From positions 990-9,175 of the forward strand of contig JALTMC010000288.1 in the NCBI GenBank assembly GCA_027005175.1: a DNA stretch of 8,186 nt, written 5' to 3'. A model generated the notes under the pieces. The model worked only from the letters and a program-made list of their open reading frames with translations. It was not told where the DNA came from and made no database searches. This DNA comes from Myxococcales bacterium (GTDB taxonomy: Bacteria > Myxococcota_C > UBA6777). Below, one piece after another: positions 1 through 5,469 of the stretch (the stretch's first letter is position 1; each line of letters begins with the position of its first letter). Made by a program: the position numbers and the translations under genes.

Positions 1-107
1 TCTTTTCTGGGGTCTATCTTGGAGTTGACACGGTCGGAAAGAAACAGAGGATGGAGCACAGATACGCCACCCAACTTCACCCATTTATCCAATTACTTCA
101 GCGATGA
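1..107 (+). CDS. Possible C-terminal tail of a plus-strand gene cut by the left edge
   Basis: One frame is open from the left edge (first whole codon at 3) to a TGA at 105-107 and would encode a tail ending HPFIQLLQR. It reads like ordinary protein (FSGVYLGVDTVGKK near the start) and would overlap the 3' end of the convergent minus-strand gene by about 15 bp. A second plus-strand frame is also open, to a TGA at 109-111, so the frame choice is a judgement based on amino-acid composition. No domain can be recognised in 34 residues. If this is not coding, the first 92 bases are simply an intergenic spacer with nothing else visible. Confidence 0.3.
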   Translation, partial: FSGVYLGVDTVGKKQRMEHRYATQLHPFIQLLQR

Positions 108-1364
108 TTGAAGATCGGAGGAGATCTGCAACACAGCGAGCGCACGAGGATAATGGACAAGAAGAGTATTTTGTGTAGACCACACAGGCAGAGAAGCTCC
201 AGCAGCCACAAGCCGAACCTTACGACTGCGACGATGCATCAACCACACTCCCTTTGCGTCGGCAAAAGCCAGCAAATCCTTGGTGTGCTTCGTGAGTTGG
301 ACTGGCAAGGCCGGAGACCAGGCATTCAGGCGAATAAGGGTCGAGATGGCCTTGCGTTTTCGCAAAGACACCTGAAAGATGGCAGCCTTTGCCCTATCTG
401 ATTTCTTTGGATTTGCGTGATTGTTCGCACGATCCACATAAAAAAGCGAACGATTGTCAGGAGCCCAAGACACCTGTCCACCTGAGCGAGTGACACGAGC
501 ACCACGAAAGAGCATATCCACCAATACAATCCCTCCACCCTGAGGTATATGACGAGGAGACATGGAGAATGGACGCCGCAACCATGCGATAGCTCGTCCA
601 TCATACGACCAACGAGGAGAGAACCCTTTGGACAAAAGTAGAAGCCCCTTTCTCCTCGATTTTAGCGGGTTCCACAGGTACAAGATGCCGCGATAGGAAA
701 ACAAGAGACGACGTGCAGACTTTGAAAACACCGGACCAAACCCAGGAAACAGAAATGTTTGCTGTTGGTAACCAAACATAACAATCCCTGTTCCTGTCTT
801 CTTCCTCCACCAAAAAGATCCTGGTTTTCTCCTCTTGACCCTTCTCCACCTCTTGGAGACCTCCCGAGATCTCCGAGGCTTGTGACGAGGATGAGATCTC
901 TTCCGAAGAGCTTTGGGTTTGTGACGAGGATGAGATCTCTTCCGAAGAGCTTTGGATTTGTGACGAGAGGAAGGTTTCTTCCGAAGAGCTTTGGGTTTGT
1001 GACGAGGATGAGGCAAAGGGATGAGAATAGGTTGATCATGCGCAGGACCGGCCACGATGGTAGAAGCAGGCCCAAAGCAAGGATAAAAGCTATTCTTCCC
1101 TTGCGCCACGATCTTGCGTTTCCGACGCCCAACGTGATAGCGCTCCACCACAGCCGATGAGCTGCGCATAAAGTGGTATACCACTTCAAGACCATTCGGT
1201 GCCCAGTTCGCACGCACAGGCCGTGAAGGAGTAGACCAACGGACAAGAACCTTGACGTGCGAAGCCTTCGAAGCTGCTTGAGTAGACTCAGAAAAAAATA
1301 GCATGTTAATGAGCACAAGTCCCCACCACAGGAGGCGGAAAGGATAAAAAGATACCTGAAACAT
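93..1364 (-). CDS. Exported TolB/WD40-like beta-propeller protein with a Lys/Arg/His-rich repeat loop
   Basis: This 423-residue protein is not recognised as a named family. Residues 1-30 look like a Sec signal peptide: a short basic stretch, a hydrophobic core (LLWWGLVLINMLFF), and a likely cleavage site after STQA. The mature part has spaced strand motifs of the TolB/PD40 propeller type: ANWAPNGLEVVY (53-63), FGPVFSKSARRLLFSY (209-224), FSPRWSYDGRAIAW (248-261), VSWAPDNRSLFYV (298-310) and LPVWSTQNTLLV (392-403). Between the first two, residues about 119-189 form a strongly basic low-complexity loop built partly from 13-residue repeats. The ATG at 1362-1364 follows a GGAGAG Shine-Dalgarno and is the natural start. 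The gene stands alone, divergent from larE. Such propellers usually act as periplasmic binding scaffolds. The basic loop could contact anionic lipid, peptidoglycan or nucleic acid, but that is inference and no enzymatic motif is seen. Confidence 0.82.
   Translation of the reverse strand: MFQVSFYPFRLLWWGLVLINMLFFSESTQAASKASHVKVLVRWSTPSRPVRANWAPNGLEVVYHFMRSSSAVVERYHVGRRKRKIVAQGKNSFYPCFGPASTIVAGPAHDQPILIPLPHPRHKPKALRKKPSSRHKSKALRKRSHPRHKPKALRKRSHPRHKPRRSREVSKRWRRVKRRKPGSFWWRKKTGTGIVMFGYQQQTFLFPGFGPVFSKSARRLLFSYRGILYLWNPLKSRRKGLLLLSKGFSPRWSYDGRAIAWLRRPFSMSPRHIPQGGGIVLVDMLFRGARVTRSGGQVSWAPDNRSLFYVDRANNHANPKKSDRAKAAIFQVSLRKRKAISTLIRLNAWSPALPVQLTKHTKDLLAFADAKGVWLMHRRSRKVRLVAAGASLPVWSTQNTLLVHYPRALAVLQISSDLQSSLK
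882..1012 (-). repeat. 39-bp in-frame tandem repeat (three full units plus a partial fourth)
   Basis: On the plus strand, units starting GTGACGAGG begin at 882, 921, 960 and 999, an exact 39-bp spacing; the fourth is cut at about 1012. They encode 13-residue units read on the minus strand as HKPKALRKKPSSR, HKSKALRKRSHPR and HKPKALRKRSHPR, then HKPRR (residues about 122-165 of the propeller gene). Since 39 is a multiple of three, gain or loss of a unit would change loop length without a frameshift. The third unit in plus-strand order (960-998) has diverged most. Confidence 0.93.
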
Positions 1365-1388
1365 TGTCTCTCCGTGTCTTGGGAAGAG

Positions 1389-1416
1389 TTGACAAAAATG
1401 TGGTGACCACTAGACT
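1389..1416 (+). promoter_or_regulatory. Sigma70-type promoter of larE and the downstream protease gene
   Basis: A perfect TTGACA at 1389-1394 is followed after 16 bp by TAGACT at 1411-1416, a 4/6 match to TATAAT. Transcription would begin near 1423, giving a leader of about 40 nt before the GTG start at 1464. It lies in the 99-bp region between divergent genes. No equally good promoter was found for the leftward propeller gene. Confidence 0.55.
1400..1410. promoter_or_regulatory. Perfect 11-bp palindrome in the larE promoter spacer (possible operator)
   Basis: GTGGTGACCAC is a perfect inverted repeat (GTGGT, central G, ACCAC) lying entirely between the -35 and -10 boxes. A repressor bound there would block polymerase, so an operator is a reasonable inference. 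No regulator gene is nearby, and short palindromes can occur by chance. Confidence 0.35.
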
Positions 1417-1450
1417 AACTTACAACTTGCGCACGATATGACGCAAACCA

Positions 1451-1457
1451 AGGGAGA
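1451..1457 (+). promoter_or_regulatory. Shine-Dalgarno site that fixes the GTG start of larE
   Basis: AGGGAGA lies 6 bases before the GTG at 1464-1466. The nearest upstream ATG (1438-1440) is out of frame, so this site supports the GTG as initiator. Confidence 0.6.
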
Positions 1458-1463
1458 GCCACT

Positions 1464-2327
1464 GTGGAAAAACTGGAACGTCTACAACACATATTACGCG
1501 ACATTGGCAAGGGTGTCATTGCATTCTCTGGAGGCTGTGATAGCACACTGTTGCTACGTGTAGCTCACGACACCCTTGGAGATAATGTGGTTGCTCTCAC
1601 GGCTGTCAGCCCGTCCATGGCCCCTTGGGAACGGGAAGATGCCAAGCGCCTTTGTGAGCATATTGGTGCCCGGCAGATCTGGGTTGACAGTCATGAGATG
1701 GATCGTGAGGAGTATCGCGCCAATCCATCCAATCGTTGTTTTTATTGCAAAGATGAACTTTACTCCATCGCCCTTCGAGAAGCAGGAGCCATGAACCTTG
1801 GTGTTGTGATGGATGGAGCCAACTTTGACGACCGAGGAGACCACCGCCCCGGTAGACTGGCCGCTCAGAAATACGAAGTTCGCAGCCCTCTTGATGAAGC
1901 AGAGCTAACCAAAAAAGAAGTTCGTGCGATGTCCAAGATGTTGGGGCTCCCCTCCTGGGACAAACCAGCCATTGCCTGCCTCGCGTCTCGCTTTCCCTAT
2001 GGCACTGAAATTACCCGAGACCGTATTCAAAAGGTCACCAACTGTGAAGGGGTATTGCGTGAGCTGGGCCTGCGTCAGTTCAGGGCACGCTACCACGATA
2101 CCATCCTCCGTATCGAAGTCGCCCGTGAAGAGTTTGACCATGTGATGCAACCGGAGCGCCAACAAGAACTTGTGAAACGATGCAAAGAACAAGGCTTCCT
2201 TTATGTGACCCTCGATCTACAAGGTTTTCGCAGTGGTAGTATGAACGAGGCCCTCTCCACCAAAGAGCGCATCACCTCCACATCCATCTCTCCCCAAGCC
2301 ACCACTCCCAACACAGTGGTCGGATGA
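1464..2327 (+). CDS. larE: ATP-dependent sacrificial sulfur transferase LarE
   Basis: LarE acts in the cytoplasm in making the nickel-pincer nucleotide (NPN) cofactor of lactate racemase and related enzymes. It adenylates a carboxylate of the pyridinium dinucleotide made by LarB and transfers sulfur to it. The 287-residue protein has the PP-loop ATP motif SGGCDST at 22-28, a conserved NRCFYCKDELY block at 90-100, DGANFDDRGDHRPGR at 117-131, and WDKPAIACLASRFPYGTEIT at 165-184, whose Cys172 aligns by context with the sulfur-donating cysteine of Lactobacillus plantarum LarE (Cys176). The family's C-terminal GFRSGSMNEAL ends at 264, followed by a roughly 23-residue Ser/Thr-rich tail. Length matches the family. 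Translation starts at a GTG behind AGGGAGA. The stop overlaps the next start (ATGA), so the two genes are co-transcribed. LarB, LarC and a racemase are absent from the window. Family assignment is secure; the use of the cofactor in this organism is unknown. Confidence 0.93.
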   Translation: MEKLERLQHILRDIGKGVIAFSGGCDSTLLLRVAHDTLGDNVVALTAVSPSMAPWEREDAKRLCEHIGARQIWVDSHEMDREEYRANPSNRCFYCKDELYSIALREAGAMNLGVVMDGANFDDRGDHRPGRLAAQKYEVRSPLDEAELTKKEVRAMSKMLGLPSWDKPAIACLASRFPYGTEITRDRIQKVTNCEGVLRELGLRQFRARYHDTILRIEVAREEFDHVMQPERQQELVKRCKEQGFLYVTLDLQGFRSGSMNEALSTKERITSTSISPQATTPNTVVG

Positions 2328-3388
2328 CAGATACACTCGACGATTCACCATACAACCGACGCCAACGTATCTACATCGAGATCATGCTGGTTTATGTTGG
2401 AGTGGTCCTGCCTGTGGCTGTGCTGCATCCCTTTCGGGGCCTCCCCTTTATCAGCCAGTACCTTTGGACTGCAGCCATGGTCCTGCAAGTCTACCTGCCC
2501 GCATGGCTGTTCTTCCGACGAGGACAACCCCTCGCTGTATCCGGCCTACACCTACGACGCCCTTGGGAAGGGATCACTCTCTGGTTACTATGCTCTAGCT
2601 TGTTCATGCCCCTCACCGTAGGGGGACACCACATCTGGCAAAAATGGAATGGGCTTGACGCACAACATATCACCATCCCCTATCGACAATTTTCGTTCTC
2701 GCTTCGTGGGGAGCCAACCCAACGATTTCGGTCCGATCAAGTCCAGATCTACGCCGACATGCAACGCCCCGAGATCATCATTCGTTGGAAGGACCCGATA
2801 TCAGCCACGATCCGAAGTGATGGAATGCTTCAAGTGATCGCAGGTGCTCAGTGGGTCAACGGACAAACCAACACCTCTATTCTTAAATTCTCAGGTGGCA
2901 CCGGAGAGACACACCCGATAGAGATCCGCTTTCGAGTCGGAGGAAAGTCCGTCAACTTTTTCTTCGAAAGAGATGGACATGTCCTCTCTCGCCAACTCCT
3001 TCGTCTGGGCCCTGACCAACAACCTTTTGCTGGCAACACCTTGTTTCGCGACTACTGGTGGATTCTTTATATCATTGTCGCGCAACTCTTTATGGTCGCC
3101 TTGCCCGAAGAATTCTTCTATCGAGGATACCTCCTCACCCGACTCGACGCCCTCTTCCCACCCAAAACAATCTGGGGCATCCCACTCAGTTGGGGCAATC
3201 TCATCTGTAGCCTACTCTTCGCCCTCACCCACTTTGTGATCGGATGGAATGCCTACCGACTCAGCGTCTTCTTCCCCTCTCTCATCTTCGGCATGCTCAA
3301 ACAACGTACCCGCTCACTCCTCGCCCCCATCCTCTTCCACGCTACCTCAAACATTGTCATCAAACTGCTCGAAGTCTGGTACTTTTAG
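2324..3388 (+). CDS. CPBP-family (Abi/CAAX-like) glutamic intramembrane protease with a large inserted domain
   Basis: This 354-residue membrane protein carries the three signatures of the CPBP family (PF02517): EEFFYR at 262-267 (catalytic Glu pair and Arg), FALTH at 299-303, and HATSN at 339-343. Hydrophobic segments fall at about 17-35, 45-63, 84-100, 243-261, 290-308 and 332-350. Between the third and fourth, residues about 101-240 form a hydrophilic stretch rich in alternating beta-type segments (QVQIYADM, EIIIRW, IEIRFRV, SVNFFFERDG), probably a folded domain outside the cytoplasm, which many CPBP proteins lack. The ATG overlaps the larE stop (ATGA) and has only a weak Shine-Dalgarno, implying translational coupling. 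Members cleave prenylated proteins, bacteriocin or regulatory peptides, or sorting-signal tails. In Myxococcota the myxosortases MrtX and MrtC belong here, so a protein-sorting role is possible, but no substrate is visible. The last ten codons lie within the first copy of a 42-bp repeat. Confidence 0.88.
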   Translation: MTDTLDDSPYNRRQRIYIEIMLVYVGVVLPVAVLHPFRGLPFISQYLWTAAMVLQVYLPAWLFFRRGQPLAVSGLHLRRPWEGITLWLLCSSLFMPLTVGGHHIWQKWNGLDAQHITIPYRQFSFSLRGEPTQRFRSDQVQIYADMQRPEIIIRWKDPISATIRSDGMLQVIAGAQWVNGQTNTSILKFSGGTGETHPIEIRFRVGGKSVNFFFERDGHVLSRQLLRLGPDQQPFAGNTLFRDYWWILYIIVAQLFMVALPEEFFYRGYLLTRLDALFPPKTIWGIPLSWGNLICSLLFALTHFVIGWNAYRLSVFFPSLIFGMLKQRTRSLLAPILFHATSNIVIKLLEVWYF

Positions 3389-3623
3389 CGACCCCGTCGA
3401 ATCAAACCCCAGAGCCAAGAAAAAGTATGACAACAACAATATCCACCTGGCCCGAGAACTCTTCTCGTTCGAAGAATGCCCTGTCCATAGGACGTTACGA
3501 CTGTTCATTGGGACAAAGCGCAACAACATCGGGTATCTCAAACTGAAGTATCACGCCCGAGACTTTTAGCGGCCCCATCGAATCAAACTGCTCAAAGTCT
3601 GGTACTTTTAGCGACCTCATCGA
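3359..3623 (+). repeat. Interrupted 42-bp tandem repeat array overlapping the protease gene 3' end
   Basis: A full 42-bp unit covers 3359-3400 and includes the last ten codons and TAG of the protease gene. A second full unit at 3582-3623 matches it at 39 of 42 positions. Between them, the first 7 bases of another unit (ATCAAAC, 3401-3407) directly follow unit one, and the last 20 bases (3562-3581, 18/20 matching) directly precede the final unit. The simplest reading is three tandem units whose middle copy lost 15 bp and gained about 154 bp (3408-3561). The shared core ACTTTTAGCG contains the stop codon in each copy. No strong hairpin is evident in the unit. Confidence 0.88.
3408..3569 (+). 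pseudogene. Coding-looking fragment inserted in the 42-bp array, no start codon
   Basis: The segment splitting the middle repeat unit has a frame of about 54 codons ending at TAG 3567-3569. Its product reads like the end of a real protein: IHLARELFSFEECPVHRTLR then LFIGTKRNNIGYLKLKYHAR and DF. Composition is balanced and third codon positions are mostly C or G. There is no ATG or GTG with a ribosome site in this frame within the segment; upstream the frame runs as a shadow through the protease gene. The stop codon lies in the flanking repeat (GACTTTTAG, against TACTTTTAG at the protease end). The family is not recognised. It may be a gene remnant brought in by recombination, or only chance coding-like sequence. 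Confidence 0.35.
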
Positions 3624-3672
3624 AAGTTCACAGGAAGAAGATCGAACGGACTTGAACAGCCAAAAGCGACGG

Positions 3673-5352
3673 CTATTTCTTTATCACCTCTCTCTCTTTT
3701 TTGGAGAGGAGTGGTGTGATCACATCCAGGAGTAGTCCATTGGTTTTAATCACTTGTTGATAGGCCGCAACACCAGCCCGAGGGATACGTTTTTTGGCTT
3801 TGTCTTTGGGATCGTAACCGTACAAACCAAAGCGTAAATTGAAGCCGTGGTTCCACTCGTAGTTATCGACGAGACTCCAGAATAAATAGCCTTTGACATC
3901 GGCACCATCCTGAATGGCCTTGTGCAGCCAGAAAAGGTGACGAAGCATAAACTCGCTCATCTTTGAATCATCCGCTTTCGCACCCTCTTTAGCCTTCGGT
4001 GCCACTTCCATTTTGTAGCCATTTTCCGTGATGAGAATAGGCTTTTTGTACTTCTTCACCAACATTAATAAATCGTACAATCCCTTGGGGAAAAATCCGA
4101 TATTTTTAAGGCTGAATGGGTCCACCGTAAACATCGGTGACAACAGAGGCAAGATCGACTTATCAGCTCCTGTCACAACCGTTTTCTCATAGTAGTTAAC
4201 ACCAATATAATCGCATCGATTCGCGAGGTCAGGTCGATCCACTGTTTTTCCATCGAGCTTGGCATCAAACTTACCCAGATTGATCGCTTGCATAAACACA
4301 TCATTGAGCAAGTACGACAGCTTCTTTGCACCCTCAACATCCAACGCCCTCTTTGGATCTTTTGGATAGACGGGAGAAAAGCTATAGGGAATTCCTATCA
4401 ACGCCACCTTACCATCGTTGTTTGCATCGATGGTATCGTTTTTCTTCACAGCATCATACATCTTTGCGTGTGCTTCAATCATCGCCAACAACACGGTTCG
4501 AGCTTCTGTATACTTCAAGCGAACAGCGGGTGGATTCACACGGTCGGGAACTTGAAACAAATAGCCCGGTAAAATCACAGCAAAAGGCTCGTTGATCGTC
4601 AACCAAAAATCCACATCAGCCCCAAACTCTTTGGCCACAAACCCGGAGTACTTCACGATCTCGGGGAGGAAGACTTTGGGATTGGCCCACCCTTTCTTAC
4701 GGCATGTCTCTATGTTTTTATGACAGGCCACTCCATCGTGAATCCACAAAGGCAAGGTATAGTGATTGAGTGTAACATAGGGCTCCATGCCACGCTTTCG
4801 CAGCGCCTGAAACATCTCACGATATCTTTTAATCGCAGAGAGATTCGCGATCTTCTTTAGGTTGTCGTGGCCCTCAACACCGACGGTTGAAGTGGGAAAG
4901 ATGCGACTCCACTCGATCCCCATACGAAAGGCTTTGACACCCAACTGCACCTTCGCCATCTCAAAGTCTTTGTCATACAACTCCCACTGACCCGGCCCCC
5001 AGGAGACGGGGTCACCATAAGCCAGAGGAAAGGAGTTCCCATCCAGACCTGTGCTTTTTGTCGCAAGAATCTCTTTGTTTGTCACCCACTGGTACCAGTC
5101 CGAGTTGTGATCCTCACACTGAGCAGCAGGCAGTGTGGGACATCCCATCTCACCTTGAAAACCTGCAATGGAGACTCCCCACATAAATCCCTTGGGAAAC
5201 AACAAGGCTTTTGGGGCTGCTTTTTCGATAGCGGAAGTCTCAGGGTTTCCACCATCCACAGAGCCACCAGGGCGACTACAACCAACAACGCCACAGGACC
5301 AAACACAGAAAACAAAAAAAAGTACAACGACGGCTTGTTTAAACCCATGCAT
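3673..5352 (-). CDS. Lipid-anchored family GH1 beta-glycosidase, LacS-like
   Basis: The product hydrolyses beta-linked glucosides or galactosides by the retaining mechanism. Numbered from the ATG at 5352 (559 residues), a signal peptide ends in lipobox VVGC with lipidation at Cys25, then a Pro/Gly/Ser/Glu linker to about 50. The GH1 barrel follows: AGFQGEMG (63-70, glycone-binding Gln66), GIEWSRIFP (145-153), TLNHYTLPLW (194-203), TINEPF with acid/base Glu255, GVNYYEKTV (384-392), ITENGY with nucleophile Glu443, and DNYEWNHGF (496-504). AGFQ.EMG followed by DWY.WV, and FFPKGLYDLL, recall Sulfolobus LacS more than ordinary bacterial BglA. Extra cysteines (71/79 and 210/217) could form disulfides, fitting export. 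An EF-hand-like loop lies at 309-316. AAGGA at 5363-5367 is 10 nt before this ATG but abuts the ATG at 5361, so 5352 is preferred. Probably co-transcribed with the MopE/WD40 gene 117 bp upstream. Exact substrate unknown. Confidence 0.92.
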   Translation of the reverse strand: MHGFKQAVVVLFFVFCVWSCGVVGCSRPGGSVDGGNPETSAIEKAAPKALLFPKGFMWGVSIAGFQGEMGCPTLPAAQCEDHNSDWYQWVTNKEILATKSTGLDGNSFPLAYGDPVSWGPGQWELYDKDFEMAKVQLGVKAFRMGIEWSRIFPTSTVGVEGHDNLKKIANLSAIKRYREMFQALRKRGMEPYVTLNHYTLPLWIHDGVACHKNIETCRKKGWANPKVFLPEIVKYSGFVAKEFGADVDFWLTINEPFAVILPGYLFQVPDRVNPPAVRLKYTEARTVLLAMIEAHAKMYDAVKKNDTIDANNDGKVALIGIPYSFSPVYPKDPKRALDVEGAKKLSYLLNDVFMQAINLGKFDAKLDGKTVDRPDLANRCDYIGVNYYEKTVVTGADKSILPLLSPMFTVDPFSLKNIGFFPKGLYDLLMLVKKYKKPILITENGYKMEVAPKAKEGAKADDSKMSEFMLRHLFWLHKAIQDGADVKGYLFWSLVDNYEWNHGFNLRFGLYGYDPKDKAKKRIPRAGVAAYQQVIKTNGLLLDVITPLLSKKEREVIKK

Positions 5353-5399
5353 GATCAACATTTCCTTATGTACAACAAACCGAGACAAATCCAGCCAAT

Positions 5400-5426
5400 C
5401 GAGCAAACCGAGCAAACCGAGCAAAC
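5400..5426. repeat. Three tandem copies of a 9-bp unit in the leader between two genes
   Basis: CGAGCAAAC occurs three times without gaps at 5400-5408, 5409-5417 and 5418-5426, followed by a partial CGA. It lies in the 117-bp gap between the MopE/WD40 gene stop and the GH1 start, about 50-75 bp upstream of the GH1 start codon. The rest of the gap shows no convincing promoter or terminator. Confidence 0.85.
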
Positions 5427-5469
5427 CGAAGAGACAAAGAGACCCATCGAGCAATTCGACACAGCCCAA

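Noticed and set aside
25-53. TTGACA at 25-30 as a promoter
   Set aside because: No -10 box occurs at suitable spacing and no plus-strand gene starts downstream.
662-1318. Minus-strand frame with repeated LVTNPKLFGRDLI units
   Set aside because: It is the same 39-bp repeat read in another frame; the signal peptide, ribosome site and propeller motifs all belong to the 93-1364 frame.
3658-3683. AGCC...GGCT hairpin followed by ATTTCTTT as terminator for the larE-protease transcript
   Set aside because: The stem has only 4 bp with a 9-nt loop, too weak to call, although its position between convergent genes is suitable.
3687-3709. CCTCTC / GAGAGG inverted repeat with a T-run as a terminator
   Set aside because: The T-run is in the loop rather than after the stem on either strand, and the element lies inside the C-terminal codons of the GH1 gene.
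5353-5469. N-terminal extension of the GH1 protein to an ATG at 5469 (GLLGLLGLL repeat)
   Set aside because: The extension translates the 9-bp tandem repeat, precedes a complete lipoprotein signal peptide, and lacks a ribosome site.
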